Shown one piece after another: positions 24,069-33,285 of a DNA stretch of 64,000 bases; within the stretch, counting starts at the first letter, position 1, and every line of letters starts with the position of its first letter. This DNA comes from Neorhizobium galegae (GTDB lineage: Bacteria > Pseudomonadota > Alphaproteobacteria > Rhizobiales > Rhizobiaceae). A model generated the notes under the pieces. That model had not been told where the DNA came from and ran no database searches. It saw only the letters and a list, made by a program, of their open reading frames with translations. The position numbers and the translations under genes were made by a program. The stretch lies in contig NZ_JAGIPH010000001.1 in NCBI RefSeq assembly GCF_017877135.1, positions 310,001 to 374,000 on the forward strand. Direction: 5' to 3'.

Positions 24069-24815
24069 GTGGCAGAACGAACCGACAAGAAGCAGAACGC
24101 CCTTTGGGAAAACATCAAGGTCATCGTCCAGGCGCTGCTGCTCGCCATGGTGATCCGCACCGTGCTGTTCCAGCCCTTCACCATTCCCTCCGGCTCGATG
24201 ATGCCGACCCTGCTCGTGGGCGACTACATCTTCGTCAACAAGTTCGCCTACGGCTATTCGAAATATTCGCTGCCGTTCTCGCCGAACCTGTTTTCCGGCC
24301 GCGTGCTTGAGTTCTCACCGCCGAAGCGCGGCGACGTAATCGTCTTCCGCCTGCCAACCGATCCGGATGTCGATTACATCAAGCGCCTCGTCGGCCTGCC
24401 CGGCGACCGCATCCAGATGATCAACGGTGTGCTGCACATCAACGGCCAGCCGGTTCCGAAACAGGCCGATGGCACCTTCACCTCCGATTACCGCCTGGAT
24501 CCAGGTGCCGATGTGCCCGTGTTCCGCGAGACGCTCGACACCGGCAAGACCTATGACACGCTCGACCAGTCGCCCGTCTCGCGCGGCGACAACACCCGCG
24601 AATTCCTGGTGCCGGAAGGCCATTACTTCTTCATGGGCGACAACCGCGACAACTCGCTCGATAGCCGCTTCGATGTCGGCTATGTTCCGGCTGAAAACCT
24701 CGTCGGACGCGCCAGCGTGATCTTCTTCTCGCTCGGCAACGATACCTCCTTCCGCGAGATCTGGAACTGGCCGGCCAATATGCGCTGGGATCGTCTGTTC
24801 AAGGTGGTCAACTGA
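24069..24815 (+). CDS. lepB: Signal peptidase I
   Basis: 248-aa inner-membrane peptidase that removes Sec and Tat signal peptides. One N-terminal membrane helix (about 15-35) precedes the catalytic box FTIPSGSMMPTLLVGD with the nucleophile serine at 43, and the general-base lysine in DYIKRLVGLPGD. The GDNRDNSLDSR box is present. It starts with GTG at 24069. Its stop overlaps the rnc start (TGATG), so the two are coupled. Confidence 0.96.
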   Translation: MAERTDKKQNALWENIKVIVQALLLAMVIRTVLFQPFTIPSGSMMPTLLVGDYIFVNKFAYGYSKYSLPFSPNLFSGRVLEFSPPKRGDVIVFRLPTDPDVDYIKRLVGLPGDRIQMINGVLHINGQPVPKQADGTFTSDYRLDPGADVPVFRETLDTGKTYDTLDQSPVSRGDNTREFLVPEGHYFFMGDNRDNSLDSRFDVGYVPAENLVGRASVIFFSLGNDTSFREIWNWPANMRWDRLFKVVN

Positions 24816-25531
24816 TGAAGCCGACATCGCTATCCGGGGAAGAACGCCAAAGGCTTGAGAAGGTCATCGGCCACGCTTTCTCGGACAAGCAATGGCTGGA
24901 CAGGGCGCTGACCCATGCCAGCACCGGCAGCGCAAAGGTCGCCAATTACGAGCGCCTGGAGTTCCTCGGCGACCGTGTTCTCGGCCTCTGCGTGGCAGAA
25001 ATGCTGTTCACGACCTTTCGCAGCGCCACCGAAGGCGAGCTTTCCGTCCGCCTGAACCAGCTGGTAAGCGCCGAAAGCTGTGCGGGCATTGCCGATGAGC
25101 TTGGTCTGCACGAATTCATCCGCACCGGCGCCGACGTGAAGAAGCTCACGGGAAAGCGCATGTTGAACGTGCGCGCCGACGTGGTTGAAAGCCTGATTGC
25201 CGCGCTTTATCTCGATGGCGGCCTGGAGGCTGCGCGCGGCTTCATCCTGCGCAACTGGCAGGCCCGCGCCACCCGCGCCGATGCGGCCAAGCGCGATGCT
25301 AAGACCGAGCTGCAGGAATGGTCGCATGCCCGTTTCGGCACGACGCCGCTTTATACGGTTGACGACCGCTCCGGCCCGGATCACGATCCCCGCTTTACCG
25401 TCACCGTGTCGATCAAGGGCGTTGCCCCGGAAACCGGTGTCGAACGCTCCAAACGCGCGGCCGAACAGGTGGCGGCGACGAAAATGCTCGAACGTGAAGG
25501 CGTGTGGCAAAAGCCCGCCAACGAAGGCTGA
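24815..25531 (+). CDS. rnc: Ribonuclease III
   Basis: 238-aa double-strand-specific endoribonuclease for rRNA and mRNA processing. The signature YERLEFLGDRVLGLCVAEM lies at about residues 45-60 and the second acidic motif is DVVESLIAALYLDGG. A double-stranded RNA-binding domain occupies about 160-230. Length is typical. It begins 1 nt into the lepB stop and is followed 8 nt later by era, a pairing conserved widely since both act on ribosome assembly. Confidence 0.96.
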   Translation: MKPTSLSGEERQRLEKVIGHAFSDKQWLDRALTHASTGSAKVANYERLEFLGDRVLGLCVAEMLFTTFRSATEGELSVRLNQLVSAESCAGIADELGLHEFIRTGADVKKLTGKRMLNVRADVVESLIAALYLDGGLEAARGFILRNWQARATRADAAKRDAKTELQEWSHARFGTTPLYTVDDRSGPDHDPRFTVTVSIKGVAPETGVERSKRAAEQVAATKMLEREGVWQKPANEG

Positions 25532-25539
25532 AGGATTTT

Positions 25540-26502
25540 ATGACGCAAGAAGACAACATTCCCGCCGAAGACGCGGTGAGCGAAACCGATACGCCCGTGG
25601 ACGAGCGCCCGACGCGCTCCGGCTTCGTGGCGCTGATCGGCGCCACCAATGCCGGCAAGTCGACGCTGCTGAACCGGCTGGTCGGCGCCAAGGTCTCGAT
25701 CGTCAGCCACAAGGTGCAGACGACGCGCGCCATCGTGCGCGGCATCGCCATTCATGACCGCACGCAGATCGTCTTCATGGATACGCCCGGCATTTTCAAG
25801 CCGCGCCGCAGGCTCGATCGCGCCATGGTCACGACCGCCTGGGGCGGTGCCAAGGATGCCGACCGCATCATGCTGCTGATCGACAGCGAGCGCGGCATTC
25901 GCGGCGATGCGGAAGCCATTCTGGACGGGCTGAAGGATGTCCACCAGCCGAAGATCCTCGTTCTCAACAAGATCGACCGGGTGCGCCCGGAAGACCTGTT
26001 GAAGCTGGCGCAGATCGCCAATGAAAAGGTCGCCTTCGAGCAGACCTTCATGATTTCGGCGACGACCGGATCGGGCTGCACGCATCTCATGGACTTCCTG
26101 GCGAAGGAATTGCCGGAAGGGCCGTGGTACTATCCGGAAGACCAGATTTCCGACCTGCCGATGCGCCAGCTTGCGGCGGAAATCACCCGCGAAAAGCTCT
26201 TCCTGCGGCTCCATCAGGAACTGCCCTACGCCTCCCACGTCGAAACCGAAAAGTGGGAAGAGCGCAAGGACGGCTCGGTGCGCATCGAGCAGGTGATCTA
26301 TGTGGAGCGCGACAGCCAGAAGAAGATCGCGCTTGGCAAGAACGGCGAGGCGATCAAGGCGATTTCCACCGCATCGCGCAAGGAAATCTCCGAAATCCTC
26401 GAGCAGCCGGTGCACCTCTTCCTTTTCGTGAAGGTGCGCGAAAACTGGGGCGACGACCCGGAGCGTTTTCGCGAAATGGGGCTGGAATTTCCGCGCGGCT
26501 GA
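25540..26502 (+). CDS. era: Ribosome-assembly GTPase Era
   Basis: 320-aa GTPase acting in 30S subunit maturation near the 3' end of 16S rRNA. G1 is GATNAGKST, G3 is MDTPG, G4 is NKID, and the C-terminal KH domain contains ALGKNGEAIKAIS. The acidic N-terminal extension of about 25 residues is common in rhizobial Era. The ATG at 25540 was preferred over a frame beginning inside rnc. Confidence 0.96.
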   Translation: MTQEDNIPAEDAVSETDTPVDERPTRSGFVALIGATNAGKSTLLNRLVGAKVSIVSHKVQTTRAIVRGIAIHDRTQIVFMDTPGIFKPRRRLDRAMVTTAWGGAKDADRIMLLIDSERGIRGDAEAILDGLKDVHQPKILVLNKIDRVRPEDLLKLAQIANEKVAFEQTFMISATTGSGCTHLMDFLAKELPEGPWYYPEDQISDLPMRQLAAEITREKLFLRLHQELPYASHVETEKWEERKDGSVRIEQVIYVERDSQKKIALGKNGEAIKAISTASRKEISEILEQPVHLFLFVKVRENWGDDPERFREMGLEFPRG

Positions 26503-26621
26503 TGGGTTGGTTGGGGTGGCAAACGCCGGCCCCGCCCTTCAGGCAACTGGCCATGCTCACAATCATGGATTATGCGCCTTGCGGCCCGTTAGATTGCTGA
26601 CACGGTCGTCTCATTCCCCCG

Positions 26622-26709
26622 GCGTCATCCTCGGCCTTGTGCCGAGGATCCATAAAGTTCAATGATATCATGGCGTTGCAGATGCTCGGGACAAGCCCGA
26701 GCATGACGG
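26622..26709. repeat. Dispersed bipartite palindromic repeat, copy 1
   Basis: Two hairpins, GTCATCCTCGGCCTTGTGCC plus GAGGAT and GCTCGGGACAAGCCCGAGC, are joined by an AT-rich spacer. A degenerate, reverse-oriented copy is at 36376-36450 in this window. Such 'CGTCATxCTCGGxCTTGTxCCGAG' units are scattered between genes in rhizobia. Here it lies after era. Confidence 0.65.
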
Positions 26710-26763
26710 AAGAAAGCTGAAAGCTCCTTCTGCCAGCAGTCTGACGGCGTCTTGCGGCCCGTC

Positions 26764-27153
26764 TTACTTCTGGCGATCCATCAGCGCCTTGACCTCCAGA
26801 TAGCGGCGGCGATGTTCCGGCTCGTCCTCGGTGGACGAATAGCAGGTGCTGGAGATGCAGAAGCGCGTAAGGCCGTAGGGTGGCTCGGCCTTGTTGAACT
26901 CGCATTCGATCTGATTGGTGAAATCGACCGGCTGCGGATTGTCGCGCGTCGCATAGGTGAGGCGCGCGCCGGGCGGATCGAGTTCCGGGAAGGACTGCAC
27001 GACGCCGGTCGTCAGCTTGGGCGACAGGAGAAAGTTCTTCGCGACATTGACGCAGGCCTGTTCAAGCCCGGCAGATTGGGCAGATGCCGGCGGTGCGGCG
27101 ACAACGATGGTCGGCATGGCGAAGAGAAAGGCGGCGGCAATGGCGTGGCGCAT
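26764..27153 (-). CDS. Hypothetical exported protein
   Basis: 129-aa protein with a clear signal peptide (HAIAAAFLFAMPTIVVAAPP, cleavage near ASA-QSA). The mature part has four cysteines, in QACVN, IECEF and FCISSTCY, suggesting disulfides in the periplasm. The start at 27153 has a GGGAG site. I cannot assign a domain. It is divergent from recO, with which it shares a 143-nt intergenic region. Confidence 0.75.
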   Translation of the reverse strand: MRHAIAAAFLFAMPTIVVAAPPASAQSAGLEQACVNVAKNFLLSPKLTTGVVQSFPELDPPGARLTYATRDNPQPVDFTNQIECEFNKAEPPYGLTRFCISSTCYSSTEDEPEHRRRYLEVKALMDRQK

Positions 27154-27296
27154 GGGAACTCCCTGTCTTGTTTTCGCGCCAGCAACACCCGGCACCGGCT
27201 TTTTGTTCCATGGCGCCAAGCGCCACCAGACAAATCGGTTCAATGCCGTATCGCGATGGGCTAACATGCCGATAGACTGACAGGAATTTGGCCGGC

Positions 27297-28049
27297 ATGC
27301 AGTGGCAGGACGAAGGCATCATCATCGGCGTGCGTCGCCACGGCGAAACCAGCGTCGTGGCCGAATTGATGACGCGCACGCGCGGCCGCCACATGGGCCT
27401 GGTGCGCGGCGGACGCTCGCGCAGCATGCAGCCGGTGCTGCAGCCGGGCAACCGCGTGGAGGCGGTGTGGCGAGCAAGGCTCGACGAGCATCTGGGCGAT
27501 TTCAAGCTGGAACCGGTCAATCTGCGCGCTGCCCGCCTGATGGAAAGCGCCACCGCCCTTTACGGCGTGCAGGCCATGGGCTCGCTGCTGCGGCTTCTGC
27601 CGGAACGCGATCCGCATCCGCATCTCTTCGAGGCGCTCGATCTCATCCTCGACCACATGGATGATCCGGCCGGCGCCGGCGAACTCTTCGTGCGCTTTGA
27701 GCTTGCGGTGCTGAACGATCTCGGCTTCGGGCTGGATCTTGGCGAATGTGCGGCGACGGGAACGCTGGAGGATCTGGTCTATGTGTCGCCGAAAAGCGGG
27801 CGGGCAGTCAGCCGTGCCGCCGGCGCGCCCTATGCCGACCGGCTTCTGGCGCTGCCGGCCTTTCTTGCGCCGCAGGCAAAGCGCAGCGCCGATCCGCAAA
27901 GCCTCGCCGCCGCCTTCCGCCTCAGCGGCTTCTTCCTCAACCGGCATGTCTATGAGCCGCGCGGCATCACCGAAAACGCCGCCCGCGACGGTTTCGTGCA
28001 GGCGGCGCTGAAGGCGCTTTCACGCCTTCCCGGCACGCCGCCAGAGTGA
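27297..28049 (+). CDS. recO: DNA repair protein RecO
   Basis: 250-aa mediator that loads RecA at gaps together with RecR. The N-terminal OB fold begins [19 protein letters not shown], followed by [20 protein letters not shown], both diagnostic for the rhizobial protein. A mostly helical C-terminal domain follows. The start at 27297 matches the family; a TTG start 9 nt earlier is possible. It closes the acpS-lepB-rnc-era-recO block. Confidence 0.93.
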   Translation: MQWQDEGIIIGVRRHGETSVVAELMTRTRGRHMGLVRGGRSRSMQPVLQPGNRVEAVWRARLDEHLGDFKLEPVNLRAARLMESATALYGVQAMGSLLRLLPERDPHPHLFEALDLILDHMDDPAGAGELFVRFELAVLNDLGFGLDLGECAATGTLEDLVYVSPKSGRAVSRAAGAPYADRLLALPAFLAPQAKRSADPQSLAAAFRLSGFFLNRHVYEPRGITENAARDGFVQAALKALSRLPGTPPE

Positions 28050-28079
28050 GGCTTCAGGAGTAAATCTTCGGGATGTGGC

Positions 28080-29300
28080 TTAGATCGCCGGCACCAGGGG
28101 CCGCTCCACCGGCCGCTCGCGGATCGGCCAGTGGACGACCGCTGCAAACAGGCCGAGGGCGACGCCGAGCCACCAGACCGCATCGTAGGAGCCAAAGCGG
28201 TCATAGAGAAAGCCGCCCATCCAGACGCCGAGGAACGAGCCGATCTGGTGCGACAGGAACACCATGCCGCCGAGCAGGCCGAGATGGCGCGTGCCGAACA
28301 TGATGGCGACCAGCGCATTGGTGGGCGGCACGGTGGAAAGCCACAGCAAGCCCATGACGATGGCAAAGACGACGACGGAGGTGGGCGACTGCGGCAGAAG
28401 CAGGAAGGCCGTCACGGCAATCGACCGGGCGACATAGATCAGCGCCAGAAAGTAAGGCTTCGAATAGCGCTGGGCGATGACGCCGGCGGCGAGCGATCCG
28501 ATGATGTTGAAGAAGCCAATGCAGGCCATGGCGATGACCGCATAGCGCGCGTCGATGCCGATATCGCCGAGATAGGCCGGGAAATGCGCGGTGATGAACG
28601 CCACCTGGAAGCCGCAGACGAAAAAGCCGCTGACAAGCAGGAGAAAACTCTGGTGGCCAAAGGCTTCCTTCAGCGCCCCCGCCACGCTCTGCTCGAACTG
28701 CGCCTTGCTCTGCGTGCCCGAAAGCGCATTGCCGCGCAACGGATAGGCGAGAAGCGGCACGGCGAGCATCATGACGCCCATGATGACCAGACTGTCCGAC
28801 CAGCCATACAGGCTGATAAGCGTCTGGCTGATCGGCGCAAACAGGAACATGCCGGCAGAGCCCGCCGCCGTGCCGATGCCGAACGCCATGGAGCGCTGCT
28901 GTGGCGTGACATTGCGGGCAAAGGCCGACAGGATGACGCTGAACGAACCGGCGCCGATCGCCGTGCCGACCAGAATGCCGCCGCCGACATGCAGCCAGAG
29001 AGGGGCCGCCGCATGGGCCATGACGAGAAGGCCCAGCGCATAGAGCACGCCGGAAGCGGCAAGGACGCGCCCGGTGCCGTATCGATCCGCCATGGCGCCG
29101 AAAAACGGCTGGCTCAGTCCCCAGAACAGGTTCTGGAAGGCCATGGCGAGCCCGAAGGTCGAGCGGTCCCACCCCTTGTCCGCCAGCATCGGCAGTTGAA
29201 AGAAGCCCATGGCCGAGCGCGGCCCGAAGACCAGCAGCACTATCAGCGATCCGCTGGCGATGATTGGCCAGGGCAGGCCCGGCGCCGTTCTGTCCGACAT
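28080..29300 (-). CDS. MFS transporter
   Basis: 406-aa inner-membrane transporter with 12 predicted helices. The segment FGLAMAFQNLFWGLSQPFFG and ADRYGTGRVLAASG contains the loop 2-3 motif of the major facilitator superfamily, and a central cytoplasmic loop separates two halves. It looks like uncharacterised rhizobial carriers of the OFA/monocarboxylate-like type; substrate unknown. The start at 29300 follows GGGAG and removes a non-hydrophobic 13-residue extension. It is convergent with recO and divergent from the 88-aa orphan gene. Confidence 0.88.
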   Translation of the reverse strand: MSDRTAPGLPWPIIASGSLIVLLVFGPRSAMGFFQLPMLADKGWDRSTFGLAMAFQNLFWGLSQPFFGAMADRYGTGRVLAASGVLYALGLLVMAHAAAPLWLHVGGGILVGTAIGAGSFSVILSAFARNVTPQQRSMAFGIGTAAGSAGMFLFAPISQTLISLYGWSDSLVIMGVMMLAVPLLAYPLRGNALSGTQSKAQFEQSVAGALKEAFGHQSFLLLVSGFFVCGFQVAFITAHFPAYLGDIGIDARYAVIAMACIGFFNIIGSLAAGVIAQRYSKPYFLALIYVARSIAVTAFLLLPQSPTSVVVFAIVMGLLWLSTVPPTNALVAIMFGTRHLGLLGGMVFLSHQIGSFLGVWMGGFLYDRFGSYDAVWWLGVALGLFAAVVHWPIRERPVERPLVPAI

Positions 29301-29494
29301 TTTTTGAAGCTCCCGTTTGCGCGAACAATAGCGGAACATGCAGCGGGGCTAAAGCAAGTTTTGCTGGCGCATCCATCAGCGAAATTGATTGCAGACACGA
29401 ACCGTGCCGCGCAAATACAATTTATAATTGCGTTAATGGTTGTAAATCACTATAGAGAGTGTGGGCGGATCCACTCCCACAAAAGGAAAGCCAG

Positions 29495-29761
29495 ATGGTT
29501 TGGGTCCAAATCTATTTCAGAAATTTCAACGTGGCGCCGCTGACGCTTGGCGGAGTTGCGGTGAACGATGGCGTGGCTGTTCAGATCGACGAGCAGCCGA
29601 CGCCGTGCACCTGGAACAACAATCACAGGTTCAACTACGCGGCGGGCACTTTTACCGGCAACAGCCGGCAGCCCGGCACCTATCAGATCACGCAGGCGGA
29701 TGATGCGGGGCTTGTCTTCACGCCCAACGGCTCCGGCTCAAAGGTGACCTACCGACCGTGA
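29495..29761 (+). CDS. Orphan 88-aa protein, possibly beta-rich
   Basis: Small protein without signal peptide or membrane segment. It is rich in Asn, Thr, Gly and aromatic residues (WNNNHRFNYAAGTFTGNSRQ; YQITQADDAGLVFTPNG), consistent with a small beta-sheet domain. An AGGAAAG ribosome site precedes the ATG by 4-5 nt. Early codons include AGA, rare in this GC-rich genome, and the upstream 100 nt are AT-rich, so the gene may be recently acquired or specially regulated. I recognise no family. A hairpin at 29772-29789 follows. Confidence 0.6.
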   Translation: MVWVQIYFRNFNVAPLTLGGVAVNDGVAVQIDEQPTPCTWNNNHRFNYAAGTFTGNSRQPGTYQITQADDAGLVFTPNGSGSKVTYRP

Positions 29762-29771
29762 TCGCCATTGG

Positions 29772-29789
29772 GGGGCCGTCATCGGCCCC
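29772..29789. terminator. Hairpin between convergent orphan gene and flagellin gene
   Basis: GGGGCCG and CGGCCCC enclose the tetraloop TCAT. It lies 11 nt after the 88-aa gene and 31 nt beyond the flagellin stop. No T-run is present, but the stem is very stable and could serve both strands. Confidence 0.5.
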
Positions 29790-29819
29790 TCACCTTCCCG
29801 ATGGCGCGTGGACCGCCGG

Positions 29820-30791
29820 TCAGCGGAACAGCGACAGAACGTTTTGCGGCTGGGTATTGGCGATGGAGAGCGCCTGGATCGCCAGTTGCTGCTGCGTGGT
29901 CAAGGCCTTGAGGCGGGTGGTTTCCTCGTCCATATTGGCATCAATCAGCGTGCCGATGCCGCCCTTCATCCAGTCGCGGAGTTTAAAGGTATAGTCGAGC
30001 TGGGTATCCACCCGCGACTGCACCGAACCGATGGTCGCGCCGGCATCGGCCATCATCTGCAGCATATCCTCGACAACCGTGATCATCTCGTCCAACTGGG
30101 CGTTGGTGGTGCTGCTGGTGAGCGCGATTTCCACACCCGACGTGCTGTTGCTCTGGTTGACGACCAGAACATAATTGGCGCTTGCCCCTGCGTTGATGGC
30201 AAACTGCGTGTTGGTGAAAATGCCGGCGCCGCCATTGGTACCGGTCGAGCGGTTGTCGACCAGCGTGGTGATGGTACCGTCTCGGGCCACCAGATCGAAT
30301 TCGATCATATCCATGAAGACGCTGCGGTTGAGGTCGCGGTAGAAGGAGGCAGCCACCTTTGCCGTGGTGGCGGCACCATCGTTGAGCTTCAGCCAGTTGA
30401 CGCCGTTGAAGCTTGCCGAATCAGTAATCGACACGAGCTGCTGTTTCAGCTGGTCGATTTCCTTGTTGACCTTTTCCTTGTCGACGCCGGGCTCTCGGGC
30501 GGCAATCAGCTTGGACTTGATCTCATCGACCACATCGATGGAGGCGGTGAGGCCGGCATAGGCGGTGTCTGCCGTGGCCGCGCCAAGATTCATCGCGTCC
30601 TGAACGGCCGCCAGCGCCTTGTCGTCGGATTTCATCGTGGCGGCAATCGACCAGTAGGCGGCATTCTGCTTCGATTGGCCGATACGCTGACCACTGGCCA
30701 TCCGGTCTGCCGTCGTCTCCAGACCGCGATTGATGTCGCGCAAGGTGGCAAGCGCCGCCATGGCGCCCGTATTGGTCATGATACTCGTCAT
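29820..30791 (-). CDS. Flagellin
   Basis: 323-aa flagellar filament subunit. The N-terminal coiled-coil domain (MTNTGAMAALATLRDINRGL, ASGQRI, NAAYWSIAATMKSDD) and the C-terminal domain (DYTFKLRDWMKGGIGTLIDA; IQALSIANTQPQNVLSLFR) are both conserved, with a short variable centre. Size is typical of alphaproteobacterial flagellins, which are exported without a signal peptide by the flagellar apparatus. No other flagellar gene lies in the window, so it is separated from the main cluster. A 12/10/12 inverted repeat occurs in its leader (30830-30863). Confidence 0.93.
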   Translation of the reverse strand: MTSIMTNTGAMAALATLRDINRGLETTADRMASGQRIGQSKQNAAYWSIAATMKSDDKALAAVQDAMNLGAATADTAYAGLTASIDVVDEIKSKLIAAREPGVDKEKVNKEIDQLKQQLVSITDSASFNGVNWLKLNDGAATTAKVAASFYRDLNRSVFMDMIEFDLVARDGTITTLVDNRSTGTNGGAGIFTNTQFAINAGASANYVLVVNQSNSTSGVEIALTSSTTNAQLDEMITVVEDMLQMMADAGATIGSVQSRVDTQLDYTFKLRDWMKGGIGTLIDANMDEETTRLKALTTQQQLAIQALSIANTQPQNVLSLFR

Positions 30792-31193
30792 ACGACACTC
30801 TACTCAAACGATACACGAACACAGGGGGGCCGAACCGGTAAAAAAACATGGTTACCGGTTCGGTAATTTGCTGATGTCCAAATTTATGCATCGCTAACCT
30901 TAATGGCCGTTTAAAGCGTAACGAGAATTCTGATCGCAGACAGGTCCGCCGTGCTCTGTGTGCTGATCAGCCCGGCACCTGCCACCTCCCCGTCGCGTGG
31001 CGGCCCGGGAGAAGAATCAATCCGGCTGATGGATATCATTCAAAACATTTGCTGGACGAATGGGTCCTTCTGCGACAATTTCCCGCAGCCGCCTCTGAGG
31101 CGACACCCGCAACCCCCAACCCATCACCGTTGCCCGCTGCCCGACCGGCAGAACGGGAACACTATTTCGTGCCTCATCGACAAGGAGTGAGCC
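30792..31193. other. Intergenic region between flagellin and DUF1127 genes
   Basis: About 400 nt divergent spacer. It holds the flagellin leader with the long inverted repeat, and on the other side an AAGGAGTGA ribosome site for the DUF1127 gene. A 79-codon open frame at 30951-31190 looks like chance (Pro/His-rich, no ribosome site). No RNA gene is recognised. Confidence 0.4.
30830..30863 (-). promoter_or_regulatory. 12/10/12 perfect inverted repeat in flagellin leader
   Basis: CCGAACCGGTAA (30830-30841) and TTACCGGTTCGG (30852-30863) surround a 10-nt A-rich centre. The repeat begins 39 nt upstream of the flagellin start. It could be a protein-binding operator or a leader hairpin. In Caulobacter and relatives, flagellin mRNA leaders are targets of FlbT/FlaF control, so an RNA role is reasonable; no T-run follows it on the minus strand, so a simple terminator is less likely. 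Confidence 0.5.
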
Positions 31194-31481
31194 ATGCGCA
31201 CGATCGACCAGACCGCAGAAATCTTGCCAGCAACCGAGACGATGCCGGGCAACCGCATCCGTCGCCTCTTTGCTTTTCCCGGCCTGTTCTGGATCGTTCG
31301 CCGCCGCACCAAGCGTAATTCGACCGTGGGGCTCAACGATTATCAGTTGCGCGATATCGGGCTTGAGGACGGCCGCGAGGGGTTTCACGACGCAAGAGAC
31401 CGCGCCCGCCGGCAGGATGAACTTCTGCGCGAGGCACACCGGGCCGCATCGATGATGGCGATGGGATTTGGCGGGCGTTAA
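31194..31481 (+). CDS. DUF1127-family protein
   Basis: 95-aa basic protein. The DUF1127 core is at about residues 35-60, with STVGLNDYQLRDIGLEDG, where the L-x-D-x-x-L-R-D-I-G-L pattern is diagnostic. In alphaproteobacteria such Arg-rich small proteins affect phosphate, carbon or RNA metabolism, in part by interacting with RNA or sRNAs; the role here is unproven. An AAGGAGTGA site precedes the ATG closely. It is convergent with smpB over a bidirectional terminator. Confidence 0.88.
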   Translation: MRTIDQTAEILPATETMPGNRIRRLFAFPGLFWIVRRRTKRNSTVGLNDYQLRDIGLEDGREGFHDARDRARRQDELLREAHRAASMMAMGFGGR

Positions 31482-31508
31482 AAGGAGCCAGCTCCAAAAA
31501 ACATGAAA

Positions 31509-31539
31509 AAGGCCGTGGGGCACATCGCACCACGGCCTT
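31509..31539. terminator. Bidirectional terminator between DUF1127 and smpB
   Basis: AAGGCCGTGG (31509-31518) and CCACGGCCTT (31530-31539) form a 10-bp stem. On the minus strand it is followed by TTTTTC, a good terminator for smpB; on the plus strand the T-run is short. Confidence 0.75.
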
Positions 31540-31567
31540 GATGATGACAGGAAAAGCGGCAGAAGCG

Positions 31568-32044
31568 TCAGCCGGTTTTCAAAAGCCGGCTCTTCTGCCG
31601 GTTCCAGTCGCGTTCCTTCTCGGTCTCGCGCTTGTCGTGCAGCTTCTTGCCCTTGGCCAGCGCCAGTTCCAGCTTCGCCCGACCCTTTTCGTTGAAATAG
31701 ATCTTCAGCGGCACGAGCGTCATGCCCTCGCGGTTGATGCCGACGCGCAGCCGGTTGATCTCGCGCTTGTTGAGCAGAAGCTTGCGGCGTCGGCGCGGCT
31801 CATGGTTGAAGCGGTTCGCCTGCAGATATTCCGGCAGATGCGAATTGATCAGCCAGATTTCCTCGCCTTCATCGGACGCATAGGATTCGGCGATATTCGC
31901 CTTGCCGTCCCGCAGGGATTTGACCTCCGTGCCGGTCAGCACGATGCCGGCCTCGTAGGTGTCGATGATCTCGTAGTTGAAGCGCGCTTTGCGGTTTTCC
32001 GCAACGATCTTGTTTACGACGCGCTGGCTGCCCCTGGGTGCCAT
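31568..32044 (-). CDS. smpB: SsrA-binding protein SmpB
   Basis: 158-aa partner of tmRNA in trans-translation, which rescues stalled ribosomes. Diagnostic parts are [36 protein letters not shown], and the basic C-terminal tail [14 protein letters not shown], which folds in the mRNA channel. Normal length. It is downstream of dapA on the same strand (139 nt), an order common in rhizobia. Confidence 0.97.
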   Translation of the reverse strand: MAPRGSQRVVNKIVAENRKARFNYEIIDTYEAGIVLTGTEVKSLRDGKANIAESYASDEGEEIWLINSHLPEYLQANRFNHEPRRRRKLLLNKREINRLRVGINREGMTLVPLKIYFNEKGRAKLELALAKGKKLHDKRETEKERDWNRQKSRLLKTG

Positions 32045-32183
32045 GGAAGCTCATCCGATCCGTCTGAGTGTCTGAGGAAGTCCGTTTGGGCCGCCGGAGC
32101 GGCCATCTTCCCCTATGTAGTGCTCCGCAGCCCCGAAGAAAAGCCGGGCCGCCAAACCGCGGCCTTTCGGCGCCGATAGGCCG

Positions 32184-33068
32184 TCAGTTCAACAGGCCGG
32201 CATGGCGCAGGGCGTTATCGATGGCCGCTTCCGTGGACGCTTCGAGGCTCGACATGAGCGGCGAGCGCACCGTGCGGTTCAGCCCCCGGATACGCCAGAG
32301 GGCATATTTTGCCCCGCAGACGCCAGGCTCCATGAAGATCGCCTTGTGCAGCGGCATCAGCCGGTCCTGATAGTCGAGCGCGCGCGCGTAATCACCGGCA
32401 AGGGTCGCCTGCTGGAATTCGGCACAGAGCCGGGGCGCGACATTGGCGGACACCGAGATGCAGCCGACGCCGCCATGGGCGTTGAAGCCGAGCGCGGTCG
32501 CATCCTCGCCCGAGAGCTGCACGAAAGACGGGCCGCAGGTCATGCGCTGTTCGGAGACGCGCTCGATCTTGCCGGTCGCATCCTTGACGCCGACGATGTT
32601 TGAATGGGCCTTCACCAGCGCACCCATCGTCTCCGGCGTCATGTCGATGACGGAGCGGCCGGGGATGTTGTAGATGATGATCGGCAGCGACACGGCATCG
32701 GCGATTGCGGCATAATGGGCGATCAGCCCCTTCTGCGTCGGCTTGTTGTAATAGGGGGTGACGACCAGCAGGCCGTCGGCGCCGGCCTGTTCGGCATGCT
32801 GGGCAAGCTCGATTGCCTCGCGTGTGTTATTGGAGCCGGCGCCGGCCACGACGGGCACGCGCTTTGCCGCAACCTCGATGCACAATTCGATGACGCGCTT
32901 GTGCTCCGCATGCGACAGCGTCGGCGATTCGCCGGTCGTGCCAACCGGCACGAGGCCGGTGCTGCCCTCGGTGATCTGCCACTCGACGTGAGCGGCAAAA
33001 GCATCCTCGTCCACCGCGCCTGCGTCGGTGAACGGCGTGACAAGCGCGGGCATGGACCCCTTGAACAT
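32184..33068 (-). CDS. dapA: 4-hydroxy-tetrahydrodipicolinate synthase
   Basis: 294-aa enzyme of lysine and diaminopimelate synthesis; condenses pyruvate with aspartate semialdehyde. The Schiff-base lysine is K162 in IVGVKDATG, the catalytic tyrosine Y133 is in IIYNIPGR, and [10 protein letters not shown] is at about 43-52. All are in the family positions. The start at 33068 gives the usual [13 protein letters not shown] beginning. It is divergent from the lytic transglycosylase gene, linking precursor supply and wall turnover in position only. Confidence 0.96.
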   Translation of the reverse strand: MFKGSMPALVTPFTDAGAVDEDAFAAHVEWQITEGSTGLVPVGTTGESPTLSHAEHKRVIELCIEVAAKRVPVVAGAGSNNTREAIELAQHAEQAGADGLLVVTPYYNKPTQKGLIAHYAAIADAVSLPIIIYNIPGRSVIDMTPETMGALVKAHSNIVGVKDATGKIERVSEQRMTCGPSFVQLSGEDATALGFNAHGGVGCISVSANVAPRLCAEFQQATLAGDYARALDYQDRLMPLHKAIFMEPGVCGAKYALWRIRGLNRTVRSPLMSSLEASTEAAIDNALRHAGLLN

Positions 33069-33285
33069 GCGATAACTCCCGAACGACCGCTCTTCATGCT
33101 TCGGCCGTATTGTCTGATAATGTGGCGGGCACCATAGTGCGGCCAATAGGTTGAAACAAGCAGGGTCTTTCCGGTTTCTGAGCGGATCGTGATCGGGAAA
33201 TCCGCCCCGCGCCGTGTTTTGGTAAGCCTCTGTTAATCATCACGTCAACTAATAGGATAGAAGAATTCTTGCCGCGGATTGAAGG

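Noticed and set aside
30951-31190. 79-codon open frame upstream of the DUF1127 gene
   Set aside because: Pro/His/Arg-rich without family pattern or ribosome site; overlaps the leader of DUF1127.
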